Below are positions 16,961-26,205 of a DNA stretch of 64,000 nucleotides, piece by piece (positions within the stretch are counted from its first letter, which is position 1; each line of letters starts with the position of its first letter). The notes beneath the pieces are model-generated. The model did not search any database, had not been told where the DNA came from, and saw nothing but the letters and a program-made list of their open reading frames with translations. Made by a program: the position numbers and the translations under genes. Location of the stretch: NCBI GenBank assembly GCA_035606695.1, contig DATNEW010000024.1, positions 1 through 64,000 of the forward strand, given 5' to 3'. The DNA is from Gemmatimonadaceae bacterium. Its GTDB lineage: Bacteria > Gemmatimonadota > Gemmatimonadetes > Gemmatimonadales > Gemmatimonadaceae.

Positions 16961-17293
16961 ATGGACGACGACAAGCTCGATCTGCCGCAGGGAACGCTCG
17001 ATCTGCTCATCCTCAAGGCGCTGTCGCTCGGGCCACAGCATGGCTGGGCCATCTCCGAGCGGCTGCATCAGGTCTCGCGCGCGACGCTGCAGGTTCCTCA
17101 GGGCTCGCTCTATCCCGCGCTGCACCGTCTCGAGCGGCAAGGATGGATTCGCGCGGAATGGGGCGCGTCCGAAAACAATCGCCGCGCCAAGTACTACGAG
17201 CTCACGCGCACCGGTCGTCGCCAACTCGAGACGGAGACGGAACGTTGGTCGCGTCTCACCACCGCCGTTTCACTCGTGCTCGACATGGGGTGA
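16961..17293 (+). CDS. PadR family transcriptional regulator
   Basis: A 110-residue regulator of the short PadR class. The winged-helix is complete: DLPQGTLDLLILKALSLGPQHGWAI, then VPQGSLYPALHRLERQGWI and AKYYELTRTGRRQLE. The ATG at 16961 is preceded by GAGGAAACC and gives the normal family length. In related phyla such genes usually sit beside a MacB/FtsX-like permease; none is present here, so its target is unknown. The divergent hypothetical gene at 16823 is the only close candidate. Confidence 0.93.
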   Translation: MDDDKLDLPQGTLDLLILKALSLGPQHGWAISERLHQVSRATLQVPQGSLYPALHRLERQGWIRAEWGASENNRRAKYYELTRTGRRQLETETERWSRLTTAVSLVLDMG

Positions 17294-17308
17294 TCGCATT
17301 GCGAGCGC

Positions 17309-17423
17309 TGTCATCCTGAGCGAAGGCGCGCAGCGCCGAAGTCGAAGGACCTCCGTGCGCGGAGGAGAGTTTCTCCGCCGGGACGGGGGTCCCTCGACTC
17401 GCTAACGCTCGCTCGGGATGACA
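17309..17423. repeat. Palindromic repeat copy
   Basis: Intact ends TGTCATCCTGAGCG and CGCTCGGGATGACA, with the internal GGACGGGGGTCCCTCGACTCG block. It fills the gap between padR and the convergent peptidase gene. Confidence 0.85.
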
Positions 17424-17436
17424 ACTATTTAACGAA

Positions 17437-20304
17437 CTACTGAATCGGACCGCCCTTCTTCGTCTGCGGAACGCCGTCCGTCATCCACTTCGGTGCCGGG
17501 GTGCCCTTGAGGTAGTGATCGAAGAACTGCTTCATGCGCTCCTGGAAATCCTTCTGATTCTCCTTGCGCGCCAGGTGATGCGGCTCGCCCGGGTACGACA
17601 GCAGAATCACGTGCTTGCCCCAGCGGCGCGCGGCGCCGTATAGCTCGAGCCCCTGGTGCCAATCGACGGCGTTGTCCGCCGTGCCGTGCAGGATCAGGAA
17701 CGGCGCCGTGATGTCGCGGACGTGATAGAGCGCCGACTGGTCCTCGAACAGCTGGAGATTGTCGAACGGATTCGTGCCCATGCGCACCTGGCCGACTTCG
17801 ACGATTCCCTGCTGCAGCGTACCCGAGCCGGGATACGTCTCGTCGTAGAAGCTCACGAGATTGGTCGGCGGCGCGCCCGTGACGACGGCCGCGAACATCT
17901 TGCTGTGGGTGAGGATATAAGAAGTCTCATATCCGCCCCAGCTGTGGCCCTGAATGCCGATGTGATCGGGATCCGCGTAGCCCAGCTCGATCACCTTCTT
18001 CACGCCGCTCGTGACGCAGTCCAGCGCCGACGTGCCCGGATGTCCCGTTTCGTACACGATGTCCGGCTCGAACACGACATAGCCGTCGCTCGCGTACTCG
18101 GCGAAGTGCGGCCGGTCGTCGAACACCGGCATCGGGAACGCGTGGTGCGTGTCCGACAGCTTCTCGTAGAAGTACACGAGCATCGGATACTTCTTGCCCG
18201 GCTGGTAGTTCGCCGGCAGCGTCAGCGTGCCCTGCAAATGCTGGCCTTTCGAGTTCTTGAAATCAACGAGCTTCTTCGAGCCCCACGCGTACTCGTCGAT
18301 GAATGGATCGGCGTCCGTCACTTTGCGCGGCGAGGCGAAGCTCGTGGTCGCCACGTAATAGTCGGGGACCATCGAGAACGTCTGCTTCGTGAAGATCACG
18401 CGGTCGGCGTTCTCCGCCTTGACGGCGTCACCGATCTTCTCGTCCGCGAACACGAGCGGCGCAGGCTTGGCGCCAGGCTGCACCGTGTAGTAGCCCGACT
18501 TCTTCGTCCACTCGCCGTACGCCGAGACGAGCAGAGGCTTCGAGAGATCGACACCGTCGTCCTCGGTCTGCGGGGCGCCCCCGAACGCGCCACCGCCGCG
18601 GCCGCCGCGGCCACCCGCACTGGGGCGATCCAACCGAACGAGGCGGAAGACGATCTGCTGCGCATCGCCAACGCCGCCGGTGAGGTTGACTGGCTTCCCG
18701 CCGTCGAGCGGCACGCTGTACAAATCGAAACGCTCGTCGAGAATCACCGACTTGCCGTCCTTCGACCAGCCCGCAACGCCGTAGACCGGCTTCTCATACG
18801 GATGATCGTCTTCGGCATCGACAAAGCTCATGCCGGCGCCGAGTGTGACGGAGCGGCCCGACTCGACGTTGTAGGCGATGACGTTCTTGTTCTTGAGATA
18901 GAGGAACCACTGGCCGTCGGGCGAGCTGCCCATCGTGCGTGTGAGACCGCGATCGATGAGCGAGCGCTCGCCCGTTTCGGTGTTCACGCGATAGTAGTCC
19001 GCCTTGCTGCCGCCCCACTGCACTTCACCGCGATACGTGGTGTCGATGCGGCCGATCGCGTAGCGCGGATCGGGTGTCGGCGTCACATTGCGCATCACCT
19101 CGTCAGACACGCGCACCAACTTGCCCGACGCGACGTTGAATACCGCGGGCAGCGTGGCGCGGCGCTCCTGCGCCAGGCGAATGATCTGTACCGACTGCAC
19201 TTCGGGATCCTTCCAATGCCACACGTCGACATTCGCCTTCGGCTCGGCACCCGCGGCGCGTGCCACGGTGTCGGCTTCCTGTTCCTTGAGGCCGACGTAC
19301 ACGCGAGAACCGTCGCGCGTCCAACGCAGCGCGCCCATCTCGCTCACGACGTAGCCCTTGGGGAACGACGCGTCTTTCGACGGATCGTAGACGGTCATTT
19401 GCGGGTTGGCCGCAGCCGCATCGCGCCACACGAGCAGCGTGTTGTCGCGCTGCGCTTCGCCGGACTTCTTGTCGCCGCGCAACACGGCGAGCGACGTCGA
19501 CTTGTCGGCCCACGCGAGCTGATCGTAGTCGGCGGCGCTCGAGCTCAGCACCTTCGACTGGCTCGTCGCCAGGTCGACGACATACACGCCGTTGCCCATG
19601 CGCTCGGCGGCATCGACCGTGTACGCGAGCATGCGGCCCGCGTCGTCGAAGTCGTACTGACTCACGTTGCCGATGTTCTGGACGACCCCCGAGGCGAGCT
19701 CGCGAAGCACGAGATCAGACCCGTTGTTCTTCGCCGTGAAGTTCGCCTTGTTGGCGCGGACGGCGACGAACTTCGAGCCTTTAGAGAACTTGAATGTCGC
19801 CGCGTCCGGTACCTGGTACTTTTCGCCGGTCGACAGATCGAGCAGCTCGAAGCGGCGCGCCGGACCGTTGAAGGAGACGACCGTGGGTGCGCCGCCCCGA
19901 CCACCGCCCCGGCCACCGCGTCCGCCACGGCCCTCGCTCGGTGGCGTGACGAAATAGCCGACGTGCCGTGAATCGTCCGCGATCTGCGGCCCGGAGCCGC
20001 CGGGAATCGTGAACAGCTTGTCGCCGTCGAGCTGGCGCACGAACAGCGTGTCGTCGCCCTCGTTCGGCGTGTAGGTGTAGGTCATCCACTTGCCGTCGGG
20101 CGACAGTGCGGCGGCGCCAATGCGCTTCCAGCGGCCGATGTCGGCGAGCCCGAGCACTTTCTTGGCGCCCGGATCGGACTTTGCCGCGCCCTGGGGCGCG
20201 ACGACGGGGGACGTTTGCTTGTTTTGCTGCGCGGGAAGGAGATACACCGGCGCGAGCAACAGCATCGTCGCGGCGGCGAAGCGAACGGGAGTATTTCTCA
20301 GCAT
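17437..20304 (-). CDS. Exported S9 family (prolyl oligopeptidase-like) peptidase
   Basis: A 955-residue secreted serine peptidase with a signal peptide (about 1-25), an N-terminal propeller and a C-terminal alpha/beta hydrolase. The nucleophile is Ser788 in GIQGHSWGGYET; the Asp lies in HGTADNAVDWHQG and the His in YPGEPHHLARKENQ. Two low-complexity Gly/Arg-rich insertions interrupt the propeller: one near residues 130-145 (GRGGRGGRGGGRGG) and a shorter GGRGGRGGGAFGG around residue 570. Neither is part of the fold of known S9 enzymes. The start at 20304 is chosen because upstream sequence is repeat-derived. Likely role: degradation of peptides outside the cytoplasm. Confidence 0.92.
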   Translation of the reverse strand: MLRNTPVRFAAATMLLLAPVYLLPAQQNKQTSPVVAPQGAAKSDPGAKKVLGLADIGRWKRIGAAALSPDGKWMTYTYTPNEGDDTLFVRQLDGDKLFTIPGGSGPQIADDSRHVGYFVTPPSEGRGGRGGRGGGRGGAPTVVSFNGPARRFELLDLSTGEKYQVPDAATFKFSKGSKFVAVRANKANFTAKNNGSDLVLRELASGVVQNIGNVSQYDFDDAGRMLAYTVDAAERMGNGVYVVDLATSQSKVLSSSAADYDQLAWADKSTSLAVLRGDKKSGEAQRDNTLLVWRDAAAANPQMTVYDPSKDASFPKGYVVSEMGALRWTRDGSRVYVGLKEQEADTVARAAGAEPKANVDVWHWKDPEVQSVQIIRLAQERRATLPAVFNVASGKLVRVSDEVMRNVTPTPDPRYAIGRIDTTYRGEVQWGGSKADYYRVNTETGERSLIDRGLTRTMGSSPDGQWFLYLKNKNVIAYNVESGRSVTLGAGMSFVDAEDDHPYEKPVYGVAGWSKDGKSVILDERFDLYSVPLDGGKPVNLTGGVGDAQQIVFRLVRLDRPSAGGRGGRGGGAFGGAPQTEDDGVDLSKPLLVSAYGEWTKKSGYYTVQPGAKPAPLVFADEKIGDAVKAENADRVIFTKQTFSMVPDYYVATTSFASPRKVTDADPFIDEYAWGSKKLVDFKNSKGQHLQGTLTLPANYQPGKKYPMLVYFYEKLSDTHHAFPMPVFDDRPHFAEYASDGYVVFEPDIVYETGHPGTSALDCVTSGVKKVIELGYADPDHIGIQGHSWGGYETSYILTHSKMFAAVVTGAPPTNLVSFYDETYPGSGTLQQGIVEVGQVRMGTNPFDNLQLFEDQSALYHVRDITAPFLILHGTADNAVDWHQGLELYGAARRWGKHVILLSYPGEPHHLARKENQKDFQERMKQFFDHYLKGTPAPKWMTDGVPQTKKGGPIQ

Positions 20305-20382
20305 GACGCGGGCTCTCCAGCAAGCCGGGGGAGGGATTGCTGAGTATACGGCTCGGCGCGGCGAAACGCTTAGCGGGACCTC

Positions 20383-20513
20383 CGTCATCCTGAGCGAGTG
20401 AGCGCAGCGAGCGAGTCGAAGGACCCCCGTCCCGACGGAGGAGTCGTACACAGCGCTCCGCTGAGAAGGGGGTCCCTCGACTTCGGCGCCGCGCGCCTCC
20501 GCTCGGGATGACA
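20383..20513. repeat. Palindromic repeat copy
   Basis: Ends CGTCATCCTGAGCG and CGCTCGGGATGACA with the internal CCCCCGTCCCGACGGAGGAG block. It lies between the S9 peptidase start and the 3' end of the oxidase gene, both on the minus strand. Confidence 0.85.
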
Positions 20514-20543
20514 TACCCGCTTTCTCTTGCGATGACAGCCCTA

Positions 20544-22820
20544 CTACGGCGCCGCCGCCGAATCATCGAACCGAACCATCCGCGCCACCGCCGGCTTCCC
20601 GTGGCAGTCGACATAGAACAGCATGTAATACGCGGGCGGCATGTCCGCCGCGTGCGCGTTCGGCATGCGGAACTCGACGTCGCTCGGCGCGCCCGGCACG
20701 GCATGCATGTCGATGTCGAGAAACGCTTGCCCGTTCTCCCAGCCGTGTGTGGCCGAAGAGAGCTTGATCATCGACAGGCTGGGCGTACCGCCGCCGCAGG
20801 TTTCCGGCAGCCCGGTCAGCGTCATGCGATACGTCTGCTCGCTGTGCACGAGGTAATACGTCTTGCCGCCGATCTGCGCATCGAACCGATAGCCGCGCGG
20901 CGTGTTCGATGGACGGATCGTCGCAATCGCCGCGCGGCGTGTCCCGTCGATGAACAAATACGGCGGACTGTACATCTCGGCCACCCAATCCTCGGTGGGC
21001 AGCGTTTGCATCCCCGGCTGTCCTTTGCCCATGGGCCCGTCGCCGAAGAAGTACATGTCCACGTCGACCAGCGAGAGATTCGGCTTCGGCTGCTGGCCAG
21101 GCCCCGCGCTCGTCGCGAGCGTGGCCCGCGCGCGCACGCTCGCACGCGCCGTGTTGCCGCCGGACACGAGAATGCGGCCGTCGGGCAACAGGAGCGCGGT
21201 GTTGTGATACAGCCGTGGCTCGACGCCCTCGCTCATGCGAGTTTTCTCATAGGAGACGAACTTGCCGCCGCTGTACTTTGGCGTGAGCAGCAGCGGATAG
21301 TACACCGGTCCGTAGAAGTCGTAATTGCCGCCGTTGATGATCAGCACCTGATGCGTCGGCAGCGTGATGGCGTAGTGCATCGTGCGATCGTCCTGCGGTG
21401 AATCACCGAGGAAGTCGGGGTCGAGCGTCCACGATCCACCTGCCGGCGTGCCCGGGCGATACAGAAACTCCTCACGCTTTCGGCTGCCGCGGCCGCCCGC
21501 GAAGTGCGTCGGCGGCGAGGTCGGTGGATTGAGCGTTTGGTTCGCTGTGTTCATCGGCAGATACGTGCCGGCCGACGTGGGTTGTCCACCCAGCAGCGTG
21601 ATGTTGTGCGTGTTTGGATCGAGATAGGTCGTGCCGTAGGACGTGATCGTGTCGGGCCGTGCGGGCCCGTTCGCGAACGCGATGGTCGAGGCACCCGGCC
21701 TTCCTCCGATCGTCACCCAGTAAGTGTGCTGCGTGCGGCGCATGTACGCCGTGCTGCCGGTACGCAGACTCACCCAATCGCCCTCCTGCGTCATGTAGAT
21801 GCGCCCATCCGGCATGACGTAGTTCTCCGGATACAACTTGAACGTGTCGTACTGATTGTCCTTCACGCAGCGGGCGTCGCACTCTTTGGGGCTGTCGGGC
21901 GTGAATGTTGGATTGATCAGATTTGTGAATGGACTGTTGGGTGTGCCGCTCACGTCGATCGATTCCCACGCCGTGCCCGGCGTCGCCGCCTTGAACTTGC
22001 CGGGATCGAAGATGTCGATCGTTCGGTTCATCTCGAAGCGGTACATGACCGTGTCGGGCGGCGGGTCGAAGCCGACGAATCCGCCGAACACCGCCATGCG
22101 TCCGTCGAGCAGCGGCACGATACTCGGGTACCAGCGGCCGCGCGGCATGAGCCCGGCGAAGATCCACGGATTCGCCGGCGGATTCGGCATCCGCTGCCAA
22201 TCGACGGACGGCCAGCGAATGGTCGCTTCCTTTCGCCAGTCGAATATCCACGTCGAGCGATTGCCCGTGCGATACGGGTAGTAGTACTGCGTACCGCCGA
22301 CGAAGAGAACGCTGCCGTCGGGCAGATGCAGATGTCCCGTGCAAAACAAATCGCTGGGCACGAAGTGCGTGTGATCCGCCGGCTCCAGTACTGGCACCGG
22401 GTGCGGAATGCGGTAGAACGTGTTCCGTTCGGGATCGTAGATCCCGACGTTGTTCACCAGCTCGTAGTAGGTTTGGAGCTTGTGGATCTCGAACGGATCG
22501 AGCGCGCGATCGAACAAGCCCGTTCCCGCTTTCGGTTGAGGCACATTCGGGTAATGCTGCACGCTGTCGTGGTTGCGCCAACTGCTGCCGCTCGCCCAGA
22601 GCACCTTGCCCGACGGCAGGAGGACCGCGTGTACCGTCTGCATGCCGAGCACGCGCTCGACGGCCGCGCCACCGGCGTTCGGGATCACCGTTTCCCATCG
22701 CCCATACTTCTCGGGCGGCGGCGTCAGCGGCGGATGCTGCGCGACGAGCGGCGGCGATCCGGCGACGGAGATCAGCGCGCCGAATGCGAGCATCGAGCGT
22801 CGGTGCGGGCGTCGAGACAT
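20544..22820 (-). CDS. Galactose oxidase / glyoxal oxidase-like copper radical oxidase
   Basis: A 758-residue exported protein with a signal peptide (about 1-28), a kelch-type propeller and a C-terminal DUF1929-like domain. All ligands of a copper-radical site have counterparts: Cys160 (DLFCTGHLHLPDGS) and Tyr231 (RWYPSIVPLLDGR) would form the thioether-linked cofactor, Tyr538-His539 (RLYHNTALLLPDGR) and His692 (ATHGWENGQAF) would bind copper. Such enzymes oxidise alcohols or aldehydes and release hydrogen peroxide. They are common in fungi and less so in bacteria (GlxA type). The substrate is unknown. Confidence 0.85.
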   Translation of the reverse strand: MSRRPHRRSMLAFGALISVAGSPPLVAQHPPLTPPPEKYGRWETVIPNAGGAAVERVLGMQTVHAVLLPSGKVLWASGSSWRNHDSVQHYPNVPQPKAGTGLFDRALDPFEIHKLQTYYELVNNVGIYDPERNTFYRIPHPVPVLEPADHTHFVPSDLFCTGHLHLPDGSVLFVGGTQYYYPYRTGNRSTWIFDWRKEATIRWPSVDWQRMPNPPANPWIFAGLMPRGRWYPSIVPLLDGRMAVFGGFVGFDPPPDTVMYRFEMNRTIDIFDPGKFKAATPGTAWESIDVSGTPNSPFTNLINPTFTPDSPKECDARCVKDNQYDTFKLYPENYVMPDGRIYMTQEGDWVSLRTGSTAYMRRTQHTYWVTIGGRPGASTIAFANGPARPDTITSYGTTYLDPNTHNITLLGGQPTSAGTYLPMNTANQTLNPPTSPPTHFAGGRGSRKREEFLYRPGTPAGGSWTLDPDFLGDSPQDDRTMHYAITLPTHQVLIINGGNYDFYGPVYYPLLLTPKYSGGKFVSYEKTRMSEGVEPRLYHNTALLLPDGRILVSGGNTARASVRARATLATSAGPGQQPKPNLSLVDVDMYFFGDGPMGKGQPGMQTLPTEDWVAEMYSPPYLFIDGTRRAAIATIRPSNTPRGYRFDAQIGGKTYYLVHSEQTYRMTLTGLPETCGGGTPSLSMIKLSSATHGWENGQAFLDIDMHAVPGAPSDVEFRMPNAHAADMPPAYYMLFYVDCHGKPAVARMVRFDDSAAAP

Positions 22821-22914
22821 GGGCGTTTCCGGTGGCGTGAGATGGCGGAGGGAGCAGCGGCATTACCCTATCCCGTCCGCGACGAGCGCGCCACGCCAAA
22901 CTAAAGTTTATATC

Positions 22915-24930
22915 ATGAGAATTCTCCAATCATTTCGCGGATTGCCGATGGTCGCGGCACTCGGCGCGGCGACTGTGACGGGATGCGCCAAGCTCGCGAC
23001 GTACCTGCCGGGGCGGACGCCGGCACCGGCGCCGGCGCCAGTGACAACTGCAAGCGGGTCGTCGCGCCCGCGGCCCTATCCGGTGTTCGAGACCCAGGCC
23101 TTCGCGCGCGCGGTCGCACGCGGCACGCGCACACGCACCGGCGAGCCGGGGGCCAAATACTGGCAGCAATTCGCGCGATACCACATCGACGCCGAGTTGG
23201 TGCCGACGACCAATCAGGTCAACGGCCGCGAAACAGTGCGGTATTTCAACCGGTCGCCGGATACGCTGCGCAAGGTATATGTATTTTTGAATCAGAATTT
23301 GTTCATGCCGGGCGCCGCGCGCACGGTGCCGACCCCGGTAACGGCCGGCACGGAGATCCTGCGAGTGGCGGCGTGGAGCCAGGCCCTGGCGCGCCGTGAC
23401 ACGGGGACAGGATTCGCCATCGACGGCACGGTCATGCGCATCAATCTGCCGCGCGCGCTCTCGCCGCACGACTCGCTCGATCTCGACGTCGCGTGGGCGT
23501 TCCAGGTACCGCCGGACGGTGCACCGCGCGAAGGCACCACCGGCGACGCCTACATGGTCGCGTACTGGTATCCGCAGATGGCCGTGTACGACGACGTGAA
23601 CGGCTGGCAGACGGACCCATACCTGGGCACCGCCGAGTTCTACATGGACTACGCGGACTACGACGTGAATCTCACGGTGCCGCAAGGCTGGCTCGTCGCC
23701 GCGACGGGCGAGCTCACCAACCCGAACGACGTGCTGTCGAAGCAAACGCGCGACCGCCTTGCCGAGGCGCGACGCACCGGCGCCGTGGTGCGCGTCGTGC
23801 GCGAGCAGGACCGCGGCGCCGGCGGCAACAAGGCGACGAGCACCGGATTGGACGCGGCGCTCGTCTGGCGCTTTCGCGCGCAGAACGTGCGCGACTTCGC
23901 GTGGGGGGCCTCAGCCAAGTATTTGTGGGACGCCACGGTTGCCGCGGTCGGCGATCGCGACGGCGATCATCGTCCCGACTCGACGATGATCTACACGTTC
24001 TATCGGCCCGAGGCGCGCCGGTGGTCCTGGGACAAGAGCGCCGAATACGAGCGTTCGGTTGTCCAATTCTTGTCCAACTATTTGTGGAACTATCCCTGGA
24101 CACAGATGACCGCTCTCGAGGGTCCGGTGTCATGCTCCGGGATGGAATATCCGATGTTGACGTGCATCGGTGGCCCGCGCGACACGCTGTCGCTGTACTC
24201 GGTGCAGGTCCACGAGACGGCGCACATGTGGTTTCCGATGCAGGTCGGCTCCGATGAACGACGCTTCGGCTGGCAGGATGAAGGCCTCACGCGCTTCAAT
24301 CAGGCCGAGGGGATGCAGGCCTATTTCAAGGGGTACGACCGCGAGCGCCTCGCGCGTGAGGCGTATCTCACCTTCGCGCGCACCGACGGCGAAGTTCCGC
24401 TCATGCGGCCGGGCGATCAGTATCCGTTCGATACGCCGGCCTACTCGGTGGCGACCTACGACAAGATGGCGACGAACATGATCGCCCTTCGCGCGCTGCT
24501 CGGCGACACGGCCTTTCTGTCGTCGTACCGCACCTACGGCTTGCGGTGGCTGTACAAGCATCCGACGCCGTATGACTTCTTTAATACGTTCGACTCGCTG
24601 TCCGGGCAGGACCTGTCGTGGTTCTGGCGCACGTGGTGGTACGAGACGTGGACGCTCGATCAGGCGATCGCGTCGGCGACGACGGTCGCCGACAAGCTCG
24701 TGGTGACGATCGAGGACCGCGGTCTCGCGCCGATGCCGGTGCGTCTCGCGATCACGCGCACGGACGGCCGCGTGGAGCGGCAGGAGATTCCGGTGAGCGT
24801 CTGGCTGAACGGCGCGCGCCAGACGACGGTCTCGCTCCCCTCGGCGACGACGATTCGCTCCGTCGAGATCGATCCCGAGGAGGCGTTTCCGGACATCGAT
24901 CGCTCGAACAACCGGTGGTCGAGGCCGTAG
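22915..24930 (+). CDS. M1 family metallopeptidase, probable lipoprotein
   Basis: A 671-residue zinc aminopeptidase-like protein. The N-terminus has a hydrophobic segment ending VTGC, a possible lipobox, then a Pro/Ala-rich spacer. The metal site is HETAH at 433-437 with the third ligand Glu456 (HEXXH-x18-E). The exopeptidase GAMEN loop is represented by SGMEYP. The N-terminal beta domain includes FLNQNLFMPGA and VAYWYPQMAVYDD. A close paralogue lies at 47367. The start at 22915 gives the cleanest signal; it is divergent from the oxidase across an AT-rich 94-base gap. Confidence 0.9.
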   Translation: MRILQSFRGLPMVAALGAATVTGCAKLATYLPGRTPAPAPAPVTTASGSSRPRPYPVFETQAFARAVARGTRTRTGEPGAKYWQQFARYHIDAELVPTTNQVNGRETVRYFNRSPDTLRKVYVFLNQNLFMPGAARTVPTPVTAGTEILRVAAWSQALARRDTGTGFAIDGTVMRINLPRALSPHDSLDLDVAWAFQVPPDGAPREGTTGDAYMVAYWYPQMAVYDDVNGWQTDPYLGTAEFYMDYADYDVNLTVPQGWLVAATGELTNPNDVLSKQTRDRLAEARRTGAVVRVVREQDRGAGGNKATSTGLDAALVWRFRAQNVRDFAWGASAKYLWDATVAAVGDRDGDHRPDSTMIYTFYRPEARRWSWDKSAEYERSVVQFLSNYLWNYPWTQMTALEGPVSCSGMEYPMLTCIGGPRDTLSLYSVQVHETAHMWFPMQVGSDERRFGWQDEGLTRFNQAEGMQAYFKGYDRERLAREAYLTFARTDGEVPLMRPGDQYPFDTPAYSVATYDKMATNMIALRALLGDTAFLSSYRTYGLRWLYKHPTPYDFFNTFDSLSGQDLSWFWRTWWYETWTLDQAIASATTVADKLVVTIEDRGLAPMPVRLAITRTDGRVERQEIPVSVWLNGARQTTVSLPSATTIRSVEIDPEEAFPDIDRSNNRWSRP

Positions 24931-24948
24931 CGGCTGACGCCGGAGCCT

Positions 24949-25063
24949 CTGTCATCCCGAGCGACCCTGACCCTGAGCGTAGCGAAGGGGACCGGGAGTC
25001 GAAGGACCCCCGTCCCGACGGAGGAGCTCTCCGAAGTGAAGGGGGTCCCTCGACTCGCTGACG
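24949..25063. repeat. Palindromic repeat copy, right end truncated
   Basis: The left end CTGTCATCCCGAGCG and central blocks are present; the right side stops at GACTCGCTGACGC without the GGATGACA terminus. It abuts the stop codon of the small gene at 25068. Confidence 0.8.
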
Positions 25064-25067
25064 CTAA

Positions 25068-25298
25068 TTAGCGATTCGAACCCGAGCTTCCGCCGCTGGA
25101 CTGATCGTCACCCGCCGGCTGTTCGTCGGGCAGCGTCAGCCACGTACTCGACCCACTCAGATTGCGATCCTCGGCCACGTCATCCTGCTCCTGGCCGCGA
25201 TTGCTCGAGCCGGCTTTTTTGCTCTGGTCGTCCTGCTTCTGATCGCCCCGCTGATCGCCGATCTGAGAGTCGCGATCGCTCTGGTTCTGATCCGCCAT
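25068..25298 (-). CDS. Small disordered Gln/Asp/Ser-rich protein
   Basis: A 76-residue, very hydrophilic protein (MADQNQSDRDSQIGDQRGDQ...) with no predicted fold apart from a short STWLTLPDEQ segment. A GGAGCAACC ribosome site precedes the ATG. Two other short genes in the window (31906 and 58399) are of the same general kind. Such proteins are sometimes stress-related, but nothing here proves it. Confidence 0.7.
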   Translation of the reverse strand: MADQNQSDRDSQIGDQRGDQKQDDQSKKAGSSNRGQEQDDVAEDRNLSGSSTWLTLPDEQPAGDDQSSGGSSGSNR

Positions 25299-25401
25299 TG
25301 GTTGCTCCGTTGAGGTTGTCCCCCTCTGCGGCGCATGGGTCGTGCCCGCTCGCCGCCGTGTTAAGCTTCCACCGCAGATTCAACCATATCGAGACAGAAC
25401 G

Positions 25402-26172
25402 ATGACGAACGATTCGCGCCCTTTTGTGTTGGCCGTGTCGACGTGGAAGACGGTCGATCCGACGCCGTATGAGGTGGCGGTGCTCCCGTGGGGCGCGACC
25501 GAGGCGCACAACTACCACCTGCCCTACGGCACCGACAACATCCAGGCCGAGTCCGTCGCGATTCGCGCCGCCGAGCGTGCCTGGAGCGAGGGCGCGCGTG
25601 TCATCGTGCTGCCCACGGTCCCGTTCGGTGTGCAGACGACCCAGCTCGACATCAAGCTCTGCCTCAACCTCAACCCGAGCACGCAAGCCGCGGTGCTTGG
25701 CGACCTCGTCTCCTCGCTCGAGGGCCAGGGCGTTCACAAATTGCTCATCGTGAACGGCCACGGCGGCAACGATTTTCGTCAGATGATCCGCGAGCTCCAG
25801 CCGAAGACGCGGGTGTTCCTGTCGGTGATCAACTGGTGGTCGTGCGTCGACGTGCACCAGTTCATCGAGGAGGCGGGCGACCACGCCGGAGAAGCGGAGA
25901 CGGCGGCGATGATGCATCTCGCGCCGGAGCTGGTGCGGCCCTTGAGCGAGGCGGGGGCGGGGACGGCGCGACCATCTCGGTTGCGCGGCGTGCGTGAAGG
26001 CTGGGCGTGGGCGCCGCGGCGGTGGACGCAGGTCACCTCCGACACGGGGATCGGCAATCCCTCGAAGGCGACGGCGGCAAAGGGCGAGGCCTACGTCAGC
26101 GCGGCGGTTGCGCGGATCAGTGCGTTCATGATCGAGCTCGCTCGGCTCGATTTAGATAATTTATATGAATGA
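25402..26172 (+). CDS. Creatininase family amidohydrolase
   Basis: A 256-residue metal-dependent amidohydrolase. Metal-site motifs of the family are present: LPWGATEAHNYHLPYGTDN (Glu34, His36, Asp45), VNGHGGNDF and GDHAGEAETA. The family includes creatininase, 3-dehydro-scyllo-inosose hydrolase, FAPy deformylase and MftE-like peptidases, so the substrate cannot be fixed. The ATG at 25402 follows AGACAGAACG and fits family length. It is convergent with the erythromycin esterase-like gene. Confidence 0.88.
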   Translation: MTNDSRPFVLAVSTWKTVDPTPYEVAVLPWGATEAHNYHLPYGTDNIQAESVAIRAAERAWSEGARVIVLPTVPFGVQTTQLDIKLCLNLNPSTQAAVLGDLVSSLEGQGVHKLLIVNGHGGNDFRQMIRELQPKTRVFLSVINWWSCVDVHQFIEEAGDHAGEAETAAMMHLAPELVRPLSEAGAGTARPSRLRGVREGWAWAPRRWTQVTSDTGIGNPSKATAAKGEAYVSAAVARISAFMIELARLDLDNLYE

Positions 26173-26205
26173 ATCGTAACTGTCCGCGCGCTACCAGCCG
26201 AACCG

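Noticed and set aside
17656-19971. 771-residue open frame on the plus strand
   Set aside because: Antisense shadow of the S9 peptidase; Arg/Val/Ala-rich with no family motif.
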